This document shows positions 12,578 to 25,223 of a stretch of 64,000 nucleotides of DNA, one piece after another (positions within the stretch are counted from its first letter, which is position 1; every line of letters begins with the position of its first letter). The position numbers and the translations under genes were made by a program. The notes below the pieces were generated by a model, which saw nothing but the letters and a program-made list of their open reading frames with translations, searched no databases and was not told the DNA's origin. The DNA comes from Symsagittifera roscoffensis (taxonomy: Eukaryota > Xenacoelomorpha > Acoela > Convolutidae): the NCBI RefSeq assembly GCF_963678635.1, contig NC_087062.1:49552178-49616177 (forward strand), in the 5' to 3' direction.

Positions 12578-14830
12578 TCCGGAGAGAGATTGAAATGGTT
12601 ATGAAGTACGACTTGATTGAACCGTCGAAATCCCCGTGCGCCTGCGGCATAGTCATGGCAAAAAGGGGGCCATTTTAGGTTTATTTGTGATTTTCGTTAC
12701 CTGAACGTGTTGATGATAAAGGACGCATACCCGATTCCCCGCATCGATTATAGCCTCTCCAAGTTGGGAGATGCAAAATTCTTCGCGACGTTGGATTTGG
12801 GCTCTGCGTTCTGGCAAACACCCCTCAGAAAACAGGATCGAGAGAAAAAGGGCTTCGCGATTGAACGGGGTTGTTCCATAGGAAAAGAATGCCGTTTGGA
12901 CTGTGCAATGCAACGGCCACATTCCAACGATTAATGGCATAGGCACTCACGAATGTGACTAAAAAGTATGTTTTCTTGCATGAAACAGGCCGGCCTGAAA
13001 TGCAAACCTTCCAAACGCGAAATCCTGAGAGAGTCAATCAAGTATCTGGGTCGTCTAGTAGATAAACACGGAATAAAACGAGATCCTGAAGCGGTTGAAG
13101 CAGTATTGACATGGAAAGCTCGTAAGATCGACACGCAATTAATTGAGTTTATCAAAGGGTATGCTGGCAAGATATACCCCAAGCAGCGGTTGATGCAAAA
13201 AAGGGTAAGAAGTTCAGCTGGACTGACGAGGCTCAGGTCTCTTTTGAAAACATTAAGCGCGAACACTTTGCGAGGATCCGGTCCTCGGTATGCCATTAGA
13301 GAAACGGATACTTGTGCTGGTAACGGACGCATCAGTAGTTGCGATATCGGGCATACTTCAGCAAGACAAGAGTGGAACGGAAGGACTGTTCTCCGGCCAA
13401 TAGCCTATGGGAGTCAGGTTTTAAGCGACACTGAAATGAAATACGGTGCACCGAAAGCGGAGATGTTCGCAGTGATCGCCTTTGTCGAAAAGTATAGGGC
13501 CTACTTAGGGAGTGCTCTATTTAAGTTGCGCGTTGACAACCGAGATCTTGCTTGGCGAAAGACTTATTCGATGGACCAAGGCTATATCGGTCGCTGGATT
13601 GTGCGTCTGGATGGCTATCACATGATTGTAGAGCATCGAACACGTGACAAGCACGAGAATGCCGACAGCCTCAGCAAGAAAACGGAATTCTACGAGCAAT
13701 TAGAAGAGAAGCAAGCAAACCAGGCAGAGATTAAGGATGGCTTTTTCTTTCTGGATAAGGACACCTATGACAAACTGCCACTCACCAGGTGGCTCGATAA
13801 GTCCGGGCATCCCATACTAGGACACCCTGACCTTCCCGTAGAAACGGCTGCTGAGATAAAAGTTTTAACGAAGTGTGATTGGGTTCCATTTGATTTGCTA
13901 GTTCGCTCAAACCTGTTGCAGCAGGAACTAACCAGGCTGGACGTCAACAGCATTGCCCTGTTAAACAAGACTGTGAACGTAGCACCGCAAGTCATGCGGA
14001 AATTCCGTGATTTGCTTGATAGAGATGTTGAAAGGCATGACCAGGAAAGAACGGAGACGAGACCGGTAGCCATCCGGAGTCGAGACGTTGAACGGGATTG
14101 CCGCTCGATAGTGAACCAGCTAGTGAACTTGATACCAAAAAATTCCATGTTGAGGAATTCATACGTGGAACATCGCGAAGCATCGGATTCAGTTCGCCGA
14201 TGCGAAGGAGGAGTACAAGCAGTGCTCGGACTGTTCATCTGTGGACGAAACATTGTCCGGTGATTCATGCACCATAGGGTCCGGACAGGATGAATTGTCT
14301 GGGGATACAATGTCGATGCGACAAAGGGACAGAATGTTGTCCGGGGAGACGACTTCAGAGAGACCAAGGAACAGAGTTTTGTGCGGGGAGTCGAGAAACA
14401 TCATAAACAAATCAGAAGACGATGATGCAGAATCCATCAGCTCAAGTGATGACTCGAGGCCTCAGTCCTGGGAAAATGCATCGAAACTACTTCCAACTAC
14501 AACGTCTCGGAGATTGCAATTCATTCCTTGTTAGTGGAATGTAAACAGTGTCGAAAGTTCCGACTAGATTACTTCCGCATGCTACGGTCGTCCGTACCAA
14601 CCTGGAACCATCAGTGCAAGAAGCTACACCTATGAAGAAGATATGGTGTGTCAAGTTGATGGATGATGCCCATACCCGGAGATAACTCGCGGACAACTAA
14701 ACGTGATCAAGGCATATTTGGAAGCCAGGTACCGACTGTTGGATCTTTTAATGGCTCAGCGAAACGATAGAATGACGAGTAATCTAAAGAGATGGATCGA
14801 TAATGGAGCACCTGACAAAGGTGTTGAAAA
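12578..14830 (+). mobile_element. G1 family Ty3/gypsy pol fossil: end of RT, RNase H, linker
   Basis: Right-hand continuation of the array into a longer piece of the G1 element. RT sequence runs to about 13.2 kb. RNase H sequence follows (about 13.39-13.68 kb; RPIAYGSQVLSDTEMKYG, AEMFAVIAFVEKY, then HENADSLSKK). After that comes a linker of unknown function (about 13.7-14.83 kb) with charged and serine/acidic stretches, including SEDDDAESISSSDDS, and the conserved KKIWCVKLMDDAHTRR block. The RT part carries GRLVDKHGIKRDP, as in the copies near 20.9 and 26.1 kb, whereas array units carry GLLVDKHGIKLDP. The element is broken, with several interruptions, and its integrase is not here but in pieces from 32.3 kb on. 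The family call rests on RT and RNase H motifs; the linker identity is only by comparison with the copy at 25.2-27.9 kb. Confidence 0.85.
14253..14390 (+). repeat. LSG-type short degenerate repeats in G1 linker
   Basis: Four spaced copies of a ttgtccgggga-like string (about 14253, 14295, 14336, 14378) encode LSGDS, LSGDT, LSGET and LCGES, with RPRDR-like spacers between the last ones. A matching set lies at 27341-27480. Function unknown. Confidence 0.7.
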
Positions 14831-15139
14831 CGTTAGTTGTCCAATAAGTAAATTCCAAATGATAATCAACTTGATCTCACAAAGTTAACAATAAGAGTGC
14901 TACTAAGTGTTAACCAAGGGTGACAGACTTTGCCAAGGACAGCAACTGCTATCAGACTAATTAGCACCACGATTGACAGTTGACTGACGGCTGTAAGTTG
15001 AACTAAATGAACACTATATGACACTTCCCCTTCGATAGATCAAACTTTAAATGGCTGAAAAATTTAACTTCTGGATGTTGATTCCAAATTATTGCCGAAG
15101 AAAATTACTGGCTGAACGTTTTGAAGATACTTAGCAAAT
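14831..15139. other. Non-coding stretch between G1 linker and G2; possible G2 LTR remnant
   Basis: No convincing reading frame. The sequence starts tgttgaaaacg just after the last recognisable G1 linker codons and is AT-rich. It recurs at about 27906-28290 in front of G2 copy C, in a shorter version. Its place next to the 3' end of G2 (which lies on the - strand) fits a G2 long terminal repeat or 3' UTR. No second LTR was found at the other end of G2, so this cannot be confirmed. Confidence 0.4.
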
Positions 15140-18100
15140 TTACTGACAACGGGCTTTAGCAACTAAAGTATCACTTAGTAGTGATAAATATTTTGAGTTT
15201 GTAGTCCAATAATGACCAACCCGCTCCCTGGGCTTTAAATAGCTTTGTTTTTCAGTTTGAGTTTGTGAGCTTTTTTCCCCTTCTTTATCATTCTTGCCGA
15301 TGAAATCGATCATCACCCCTCCCATCTTGGTCACAGCTGTTCTTTTTCTCGCGCTCCTTCTCGATGATGTCTCTTCCTGGATATCTTCTTGACTGCTATA
15401 CGATACCAGCCTGGCCTTTCGTGTTGTTCTTTTCTTTCCCCCGGGTACTGGCAATGTTTGGTCCCCTGGATTCAAGGCTGATGGATCCCTTGAATTTCTA
15501 AGAACAACTCCTTTAATAAAAGTTAATGTATGAGCACTTTCTGCTTTAACTTTAGAATGAAGCGGTTTATACCTTTTTAGGTTCCGGCTTCCGTTTCGCT
15601 GGAATTAAAATCCAGAAGGTCCCGGTTGTCCGCTCGTGCCTGCGGATTTCAATATGGACGGTTCGTCTTCCTGATTTTCCAGTTACTCATTTGTCAGCTT
15701 ACGCGCGTGGTTTCTGTGTTTAATGTCGTACGCCAGATCTGAGCTTACGCCCCAATTCGTATCAGCAGGGTGTGGCATGTCCCTCACATTAGGATCGGCG
15801 TCATCTAAACAAGCATTTTTTGTTTTTATAACAGGCGACCAATCCAGATTTTGGAGAGATGGTTTTTTGTAAGGTTTCCTAGAATAGTGCTCGCTTCTCG
15901 ACCATGATGCGCCTCGAATGGCAACATTTTTATTGTTGCATTCTTCAAAAATCTGAGAGCACCGAGGGCCCTTTCAATCATTTTCTCCAAGGCTTCGGGA
16001 TGTTTTTCTTGCACGACTTTCAGTATTGATTTTTAAGACTTCCAATGGTCCGCTCCACGCACTCAGTTGCCCGGTGATCATTAATTGGTGATTTTATGAT
16101 TTCAATACCCTCCCCCTTACAAAATGCCATAATTTCCTTTGACATAAAACTCGTTCCCTGGTCCACGTGAATCTTCCTTGGCACCCCAAACTTTGTTCTG
16201 TAACTATTATAAAACTTCATTATTTTATCAGATCGGTTGTTTCCACAGACCATTGCCGATGGCCAACGAGAAAACCGATCGCCTGCCACTAACACGTTTT
16301 TCCGAGATTCATTTAATTAGTTAGTGGTGCCCCAAAAATCAAGTTGTACTGATTCGTTTGGTTCCTTCGGTATAGGTATATTTCCGAGCTGATTTTTACT
16401 TAAAATCGTTTTTAAGTTCTTACCGGCAGCGGTGCATTCGGGGTAGTTCTCGGCTAGCGAGGTTATTTACCGGTAAGTGTAGGGATACCAGACGTCTTTT
16501 GCGGCATCAAACATATTGGTTTTCCGTGGTGGTTAGCATGAATTCGATTATTAATTGCAGTTTGGAGAGGTTCATCGGTATCACGAGTTTTTCATCCATC
16601 CAGACGACATTTTCTTTCATGTAAAAATTATTAACAAACTGGGAATAATAGCGATTCATAGCGGTAACTTTTTCGTGAATGTTAGGATCCTTTGTAACTA
16701 TTAAGTCTTTAATCGCGCTCAGTTGGGGTTCGGAAACGTAATTTGACTCTATAAATTTTAGGTTGAACAAGTCAGGTAATGAGCTAACCTTGCTCACAAT
16801 TTTGTAAATACGGGGTATAATTAACATGCATACCGAATTCAGATCCCCTGATGGGATTGTCTCGCCTTGGAATGCCGATAGTAACGATAAGATAGTGTTT
16901 GTCCGGACAGATTTTGCTTCTTTTGTAATTGCTTCTAAATATAAATTCGGTGGTAATTCTTCTATTTCAACACTGCTACTGTTTAAGCTCGGGTGTTGTT
17001 TTAAAAATTTCTGCCATTTTTTCATACTTTTGTCCATTTTGACTTGAGTTTTTGAATCGTGAATTTTTGATTTCGATAAATTGACACAACTTTTCTTCGA
17101 TTGAGTAATAGCACCGACTAAATTACTGCTTAAATTGCGTAGCCGTCGGTTTATACCATGTGTTCGATTCTGATTGGTCGGTTCCCGCTTCGCATGACTT
17201 CCCTCCCTCTACCGGTTTATCTCGTGACGAAATTTTCAATCTATATATAGATTGTTTGCTTTCGGCTTTGATATGCGGTCCCTTGGATTTATTATTGCAT
17301 GTTTTGTATCCCCTGGATGCATTACTATTATCAAACCCAAGAGCTGTACGTATTAAATTTATCTTTGCTACTGTAAACCAATTATCATACGTACTAATTG
17401 GCGTTACTTTTTACTCGGATGGCGTGATAAGTAGTCCGCCAGCCCCTGGTTCAAGTTCGACTTGAAAGCCAAATGGAATGAGTCAGTCCAACCAACGCGT
17501 TAAACGGCTAAACATTGTCTTATTTTTCTCATTATTGCCGTTCAAAAGGGAGATTAGCGCTTTGTGACCTGTCACAATTAGAAAAATTTTTCCAGTATCC
17601 AATTTCGGAAATATTCAGCCCCCCACACAACTGCCAACATTTCTAATTCGTTTGTCGAATATTTCTTTTCTGCCTCATTTAGGTACCGTGAGGCAAATGA
17701 AATAGTTCTCCACCCTTCCGGTCCTATTTGCTCGAGTACGGCACCTAACCCGTTGTGACTCGCGTCGCACAGGATTCAAATATCCTTGTGGATATCGAAA
17801 TTTCGCAGTTCAACAATGTTGGATACTTGTTTCTTGAGATTTTCAAATGCGTTCTGGCATTCTTGCGTCCAAATGTATTCATTACTTTCACTTAATAGTG
17901 TCCGTAACGGCGCGGACGATTCAGCTAAAGCTGGCACGGCTGTGGATTGACCCCATAAACGATTTTAACTGCGTTAATGTCTGCGGTGGCGTTAGAGCTT
18001 CTATTGCTTTTGTTTTTCGTACCAATGAAGTTTTTCCTGTAGATGTTATTTTGTGGCCTAGCCACTCACTTTCCTTTTGAGCGAACTTGCATTTCGTTAA

Positions 18101-19984
18101 TTTTAGCGACATGTCTATCCGATCCAATTTTTTAACGATTTTTTCTACCGCTGCTATATGGTCGACCGTACACGTAAGTTAGGTCCATCGTTGTAAAAAA
18201 TATATCCCCTGGTTTCTTTTCGCTGATCGTTTGCCCCACTGTGTCCATTAGTTCTTCAATATTCGGCATTTGGTACTTGTTCTTATGCACTTGTTTATTT
18301 CGTTCCCTTGACTCGAGCGCTAGTTTTACAGACCCGTCTTTTTTCACTGTTATTACGATTGGGGACACAAAGTATTTTTCCGAGCTTTCCGTTAGCTTTT
18401 CAATGTGAACTTGTTTCAGTAGTTTAACAATTTCGGTATCTAATTTTTCTTGCAATGTAATGGGAACTGGTCGCGTCCCTTCTGCTGTGCTGGTGTTAGA
18501 TTCTCAAAAAAATCCGCTTGCACTTTATAATTTCTTATCTTCCCTATCCTGTTAAAAAGGTTTGAATATTGTTTACTGAAATAAGTTTGCCAAGAGTCCA
18601 GCTCCCCCTCTTGTCGCGATGCCTCCGTGTCCTCCTCACCAATGGACATTACCTGGTCCAATGGTGTTCGTTGCACCAACTGTAATCCTAGTTAAGGCAT
18701 CAGGTCTCTCCCAATTGTCGATGGGCGGTTACCTCCGATGACTTTTATCCTCGCGTGTATCTTCCAGCCATTGGATTCTAAAGTGACCGCCATTGTTCCG
18801 ATCATCTGTAACGGATTGATTCCATAATCCCGAAACGCATTATCCTCGTTCGAGAGAGCGTCCAGTTTTATCCCCGAGGCTCAAAGGGTTCTTCTAAGTT
18901 CCCCGATAGTGAAAATTGAGATCGGAGACCCGCTGTCGATCCACACCCGAGTAGACTTCCCATTTAATCTAATCGGCAACTGTGCCCCAACGGCTTTTAG
19001 TTCTGTGAATTGTTTGTGTTTTATTGCCATTACCATGTAATCCCCATCTGAACTGCTTGAGTCCCACGATGGTACTTCTGGATTCTGATTTACCCATTCA
19101 ATGGAACTTGCATGCTGAGAGACTTCCTCATCCGCCAAACTCTCCAGATGGGTCTCGTCGACATTTTCACGCTTCCCCCTACATGTCCAACTTTATGGCA
19201 AAAATCACACATGACTTCTTTTGCTGGGCATCTATCCAAATGTTCTCTCGTAAAATTTGGTTGGTCGCAGTTGTAGCATCGGTTGTTCTGTAGCAGATCC
19301 CCCTCCCCGGTTTGAGCCTCATCCTTGGTATGAGCCTCTGCCCCTTGCACAGTTATTACGATATCCTCCTCGTATAGTCCCGACCGGTTCTGTCTTGATC
19401 TGGATTCCACCCCCTGATGACAATCATTGGGTTCCCATGGATCCCGCGGCGGAAGTTGCAACGTAAAATGTGACATATTCATTGCCCCGCTCGTACGAAA
19501 GGGCGATCTTATAAACCTCTTCCGGTGTTTTAGTTGACCTGCACATTTCCTTTTGTGCTTCGCGATTATTCATATTTACGATGAATACATCCCCGAGGAT
19601 ACGGTCCTCCAACGCTCCAAAGTTGCATCGGGACGCCAGTCTGCTCAGAACAGAGTGGAGTTGCTCCAGACTTTCATTGATTCCGAGAGAGAAGTTGGAA
19701 TGTCTCATATGTCTCGTTCCTTTCCTTCCTGAATTCTGTCTCCAGTACGTCTAGCATCCTTGGATAAAAAACCGTTGAGAGATCCAGATGTGGTGTGGTC
19801 GCCTCTTGAGCAATTCATCTTGCCTTTTTTCCCCCAAACACGGATACAAGTTGGAAATCAATATTTGTTCTGATTCCAATCGATTTTTTCCATCAAATTC
19901 CTCGGGCAAAGCGATAACTTGGGCTGCAATAAGAGTCGCTGCGAAGTAGTAGTTTTTCGGGTTGATTGTGTGTTTTGCCACCAC
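15140..19984 (-). mobile_element. G2 family Ty3/gypsy fossil, copy A
   Basis: Read on the - strand from right to left. Gag-like sequence (about 19.98-19.42 kb; ESLEQLHSVLSRLASRCNF). Cys/His knuckles (about 19.29-19.19 kb; first one CX2CX8HX3C). Aspartic protease with VWIDSGSPISIF (about 18.95 kb). RT (about 18.68-17.92 kb; KYQMPNIEELMDTVGQ, LGHKITSTG). RNase H (about 17.9-17.5 kb). A long linker with PSLNSSSVEIEELPPN. Integrase (about 16.3-15.83 kb) with D-D-E signatures GDRFSRWPSA, HVDQGTSFMS and CVERTIGS. A basic C-terminal tail (KKRTTRKARL, SRRSARKRT). The domain order is that of a Ty3/gypsy gag-pol. The copy is broken, with many interruptions. It lies antisense to all G1 pieces. Confidence 0.88.
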
Positions 19985-21306
19985 TCACCATTGCAATCCA
20001 TGAAATCAGAAACAGACGATGGGCTGTCCAGTTTCTCGAATTTCTCTGAGAGACCACCAGACATAGAATTAGCAGTAAAGAGGCCAGTCTTACCTGAAAT
20101 AGAACACCTAAAAAGTAAAATATCGGATAAGGAACAAGACTTTTTTAGAGCAGTGTTGAATTGGAACGAGGACGTTTTTTTCAAAACACAAAGCTGACAT
20201 AGGTTGATGCAATTCTGTAGAACGTGAACTGAAGATAGAAGAGGGTTCGTTACCTCACAGGGAGGAAGCTAGGAGAATAAACCCACACAAGTCGGAAGCA
20301 TGCCGGAAAGAGATTGAAGTAGTTATGGAGTACGACATAATTGAATCGTCGAAGTCCCCGTGCGCCTGCGGCGTAGTCTTGGCAAAAAGGGGGCCATTTT
20401 AGGTTTAATTGTGATTTTCGTTACCTGAAGGTGTTGATGATAAAGGACGCATACCCGATTCCCCGCATCGTTGATAGCCTCTCCAAGTTGGGAGATGCAA
20501 AATTCTTCGCGACGTTGGATTTGGGCTCTGCGTTTTGGCAAACACCTCTCAGAAAACAGGATCGAGAGAAAAAGGGCTTCGCGAGTGAACTGGGACTGTT
20601 CCATAGGAAAAGAATGCCGTTGTGTCTATGCAATGCAACGTCCACATTCCAACGATTAATGGCATAGGCAGTCACGAATGTGACTAAAAAGTATGTCAAC
20701 CTCATAATTTGTTACGTTGATGACCTGGTGATCGCTACACCAACCCTGGAGGACCATATAGAGAGACTAGACGGATTCTTTACTTGCATGAAACACGCCG
20801 GCCTGAAATGCAAACATTCAAAACGCGAAATCCTGAGAGAGTCAATCAAGTATCTGGGTCGTCTAGTAGATAAACACGGAATAAAACGAGATCCTGAAGC
20901 GGTTGAAGCACTATTGACATGGAAAGCTCGCAAGATCGACACGCAATTAATTGAGTTTATCAAAGGGTATGTTGACAAGATATACCCCAAGCAGCAATTG
21001 ATGCAAAAAAAGGGTAAGAAGTTCAGCTGGACTGACGAGGCTCAGGTCTCTTTTGAAAACGTTAAGCGCGAACACTTTGCGAGGACCCGGTCCTCGGTAT
21101 GCCATTAGAGAAAAGGATATTTGTGCTGGTAACAGATGCATCAGTAGTTGCGATGTCGGGCATACTTCAGCACGACAAGAGTGGAACGGAAGGACTGTTC
21201 TCCGGCCAATAGCCTATGGGAGTAAGGTCTTATGCGACACTGAAATGAAATACGGTGCACCGAAAGCGGAGATGTTCGCAGTGATCGCCTTTGTCGAAAA
21301 TTATAG
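19985..21306 (+). mobile_element. G1 pol fossil: pre-RT segment, RT and start of RNase H
   Basis: Begins within a few tens of bases of 19985, where G2 gag sequence ends. A pre-RT segment (ISDKEQDFFRAVLNWNEDVF at about 20.1-20.18 kb) is followed by RT (about 20.3-21.0 kb): IIESSKSPCACG, DAYPIPRI, LDLGSAFWQTPLRK, then CYVDDLVIATPTLEDHIE with the catalytic YVDD box. RNase H starts near 21.18 kb and is cut at the duplication junction. This single copy shows what the 732-bp satellite unit was before amplification. Broken, with several interruptions. The upstream join to G2 is not where G1 normally begins, so it is itself a rearrangement junction. Confidence 0.85.
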
Positions 21307-24300
21307 TTGCCCGGTGATCATTAACTGGTGATTTTATGATTTCAATACCCTCCCCCTTACAAAATGCCATAATTTCGTTTGACATAAAACTCGTTCCCTG
21401 GTCCACGTGAATCTTCCTTGGCACCCCAAAATTTGTTCTGTAACTATTATAAAACTTCATTATTTTATCAGACTGGTTGTTTCCACAGACCATTGCCGAT
21501 GGCCAACGAGAAAACCGATCGCCCGCCACTAACACGTTTTTCCGAGATTCATTTAATTAGTTAGTGGTGCCCCAAAAATCAAGTTGTACTGATTCGTTTG
21601 GTTCCTTCGGTATAGGTATATTTCCGAGCTGATTTTTACTTAAAATCGTTTTTAAGTTCTTACCGGCAGCGGTGCATTCGGGGTAGTTCTCGGCTAGCGA
21701 GGTTATTTACCGGTAAGTGTAGGGATACCAGACGTCTTTTGCGGCATCAAACATATTGGTTTTCCCGTGGTGGTTAGCATGAATTCGATTATTAATTGCA
21801 GTTTGGAGAGGTTCATCGGTATCACGAGTTTTTCATCCATCCAGACGATATTTTCTTTCATGTAAAAATTATTAACAAACTGGGAATAATAGCGATTCAT
21901 AGCGGTAACTTTTTCGTGAATGTTAGGATCCTTTGTAAATATTAAGTCTTTAATCGCGCTCAGTTGGGGTTCGGAAACGTAATTTGACTCTATAAATTTT
22001 AGGTTGAACAAGTCAGGTAATGAGCTAACCTTGCTCACAAATTTGTAAATACGGGGTATAATTAACATGCATACCGAATTCAGATCCCCTGATGGGATTG
22101 TCTCGCCTTGGAATGCCGATAGTAACGATAAGGTAGTGTTTGTCCGGACAGATTTTGCTTCTTTTGTATTTGCTTCTAAAGATAAGTTCGGTGGTAGTTC
22201 TTCTATTTCAACACTGCTACTGTTTAAGCTCGGGTGTTGTTTTAAAAATTTCTGCCATTTTTTCATACTTTTGTCCATTTTGACTTGAGTTTTTGAATCG
22301 TGAATTTTTGATTTCGATAAATTGACACAACTTTTCTTCGATTGAGTAATAGCACCGACTAAATTACTGCTTAAATTGCGTAGCCGTCGGTTTAAACCAT
22401 GTGTTCGATTCTGATTGGTCGGTTCCCGCTCGCATGACTTCCCTCCCTCTACCGGTTTATCTCGTGACGAAATTTTCAATCTATATATAGATTGTTTGCT
22501 TTCGGCTTTGATATGCGGTCCCTTGGATTTATTATTGCATGTTTTGTATCCCCTGGATGCATTACTATTATCAAACCCAAGAGCTGTACGTATTAAATTT
22601 ATCTTCGCTACTGTAAACCAATTATCATACGTACTAGTTGGCGTTACTTTTTACTCGGATGGCGTGATAAGTAGTCCGCCAGCCCCTGGTTCAAGTTCGA
22701 CTTGAAAACAAATGGAATGAGTCAGTCCAACCAACGCGTTAAACGGCTAAACATTGTCTTATTTTTCTCATTATTGTCGTTCAAAAGGGAGATTAGCGCT
22801 TTGTGACCTGTCACAATTAGAAAATTTTTTCCAGTATCCAATTTCGGAAATTTTCAGCCCCCCACACAACTGCCAACATTTCTAATTCGTTTGTCGAATA
22901 TTTCTTTTCTGCCTCATTTAGGTACCGTGAGGCAAATGAAATAGTTCTCCACCCTTCCGGTCCTATTTGCTGGAGTACGGCACCTAACCCGTTGTGACTC
23001 GCGTCGCACAGGATTCAAATATCTTTGTGGATATCGAAATGTCGCAGTTCAACAATGTTGGATACTTGTTTCTTGAGATTTTCAAATGCGTTCTGGCATT
23101 CTTGCGTCCAAATGTATTCATTACTTTCACTTAATAGTGTCCGTAACGGCGCGGACGATTCAGCTAAAGCTAGCACGGCTGTGGATTGACCCCATAAACT
23201 ATTTTAACAGCGTTAATGTCTGCGGTGGCGTTAGAGCTTCTATTGCTTTTGTTTTTCGTACCAATGAAGTTTTTCCTGTAGATGTTATTTTGTGGCCTAG
23301 CCACTCACTTTCCTTTTGAGCGAACTTGCATTTCGTTAATTTTAGCGACATGTCTATCCGATCCAATTTTTTAACGATTTTTTCTACCGCTGCTATATGG
23401 TCGACCGTACACGTAAGTTAGGTCCATCGTTGTAAAAAATATATCCCCTGGTTTCTTTTCGCTGATCGTTTGCCCCACTGTGTCCATTAGTTCTTCAATA
23501 TTCGGCATTTGGTACTTGTTCTTATGCACTTGTTTATTTCGTTCCCTTGACTCGAGCGCTAGTTTTACAGACCCGTCTTTTTTCACTGTTATTACGATTG
23601 GGGACACAAAGTATTTTTCCGAGCTTTCCCTTAGCTTTTCAATGTGACCTTGTTTCAGTAGTTTAACAATTTTGGTATCTAATTTTTCTTGCAATGTAAT
23701 GGGAACTGGTCGCGTCCCTTCTGCTGTACTGGTGTTAGATTCTCAAAAAAATCCGCTTGCACTTTATAATTTCTTATCTTCCCTATCCTGTTAAAAAGGT
23801 TTGAATATTGTTTGCTGAAATAAGTTTGCCAAGAGTCCAGCTCCCCCTCTTGTCGCGATGCCTCCGTGTCCTCCTCACCAATGGACATTACCTGGTCCAA
23901 TGGTGTTCTTTGCACCAACTGTAATCCTAGTTAAGGCATCAGGTCTCTCCCAATTATCGATGGGCGGTTACCTCCGATGACTTTTATCCTCGCGTGTATC
24001 TTCCAGCCATTGGATTCTAAAGTGACAGCCATTGTTCCGATCATCTGTAACGGATTGATTCCATAATCCCGAAACGCATTATCCTCGTTCGAGAGAGCGT
24101 CCAGTTTTATCCCCGAGGCTCAAAGGGTTCTTCTAAGTTCCCCGATAGTGAAAATTGAGATCGGAGACCCGCTGTCGATCCACACCCGAGTAGACTTCCC
24201 ATTTAATCTAATCGGCAACTGTGCCCCAGCGGCTTTTAGTTCTGTGAATTGTTTGTGTTTTATTGCCATTACCATGTAATCCCCATCTGAACTGCTTGAG

Positions 24301-25223
24301 TCCCACGATTGTATTTCTGGATTCTGATTTACCCATTCAATGGAACTTGCATGCTGAGAGACTTCCTCATCCGCCAAACTCTCCAGATGGGTCTCGTCGA
24401 CATTTTCACGCTTCCCCCTACATGTCCAACTTTATGGCAAAAATCACACATGACTTCTTTTGCTGGGCATCTATCCAAATGTTCTCTCGTAAAATTTGGT
24501 TGGTCGCAGTTGTAGCATCGGTTGTTCTGTAGCAGATCCCCCTCCCCGGTTTGAGCCTCATCCTTGGTATGAGCCTCTGCCCCTTGCACAGTTATTACGA
24601 TATCCTCCTCGTATAGTCCCGACCGGTTCTGTCTTGATCTGGATTCCACCCCCTGATGACAATCATTGGGTTCCCATGGATCCCGCGGCGGAAGTTGCAA
24701 CGTAAAATGTGACATATTCATTGCCCCGCTCGTACGAAAGGGCGATCTTATAAACCTCTTCCGGTGTTTTCGTTGACCTGCACATTTCCTTTTGTGCTTC
24801 GCGATTATTCATATTTACGATGAATACATCCCCGAGGATACGGTCCTCCAACGCTCCAAAGTTGCATCGGGACGCCAGTCTGCTCAGAACAGAGTGGAGT
24901 TGCTCCAGACTTTCATTGATTCCGAGAGAGAAGTTGGAATGTCTCATATGTCTCGTTCCTTTCCTTCCTGAATTCTGTCTCCAGTACGTCTAGCATCCTT
25001 GGATAAAAAACCGTTGAGAGATCCAGATGTGGTGTGGTCACCTCTTGAGCAATTCATCTTGCCTTTTTTCCCCCAAACACGGATACAAGTTGGAAATCAA
25101 TATTTGTTCTGATTCCAATCGATTTTTTCCATCAAATTCCTCGGGCAAAGCGATAACTTGGGCTGCAATAAGATTCGCTGCGAAGTAGTATTTTTTCGGG
25201 TTGATTGTGTGTTTTGCCACCAC
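21307..25223 (-). mobile_element. G2 fossil, copy B (starts inside integrase)
   Basis: Second copy of G2 created by the ~5.24-kb tandem duplication. It lacks the integrase C-terminus and basic tail because the duplication unit began inside the integrase. On the - strand, right to left: gag-like (about 25.2-24.66 kb), Cys/His knuckles (about 24.5 kb), protease (DSGSPISIF, about 24.18 kb), RT (about 23.9-23.2 kb), RNase H, the long linker (22.5-21.75 kb, here one open stretch of 258 codons containing NSSSVEIEELPPNLSLEA), and integrase core (about 21.54-21.3 kb). It shares its interruptions with copy A, which shows that the DNA was already dead when duplicated. Confidence 0.88.

Noticed and set aside
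17090-17210. tRNA-like B-box (tgttcgattctg) suggesting a tRNA gene or SINE; also near 22.4 and 41.13 kb
   Set aside because: No matching A-box, no cloverleaf and no terminator. The sequence lies in the G2 linker at the same place in each copy, and the antisense frame stays open through it in copy B.
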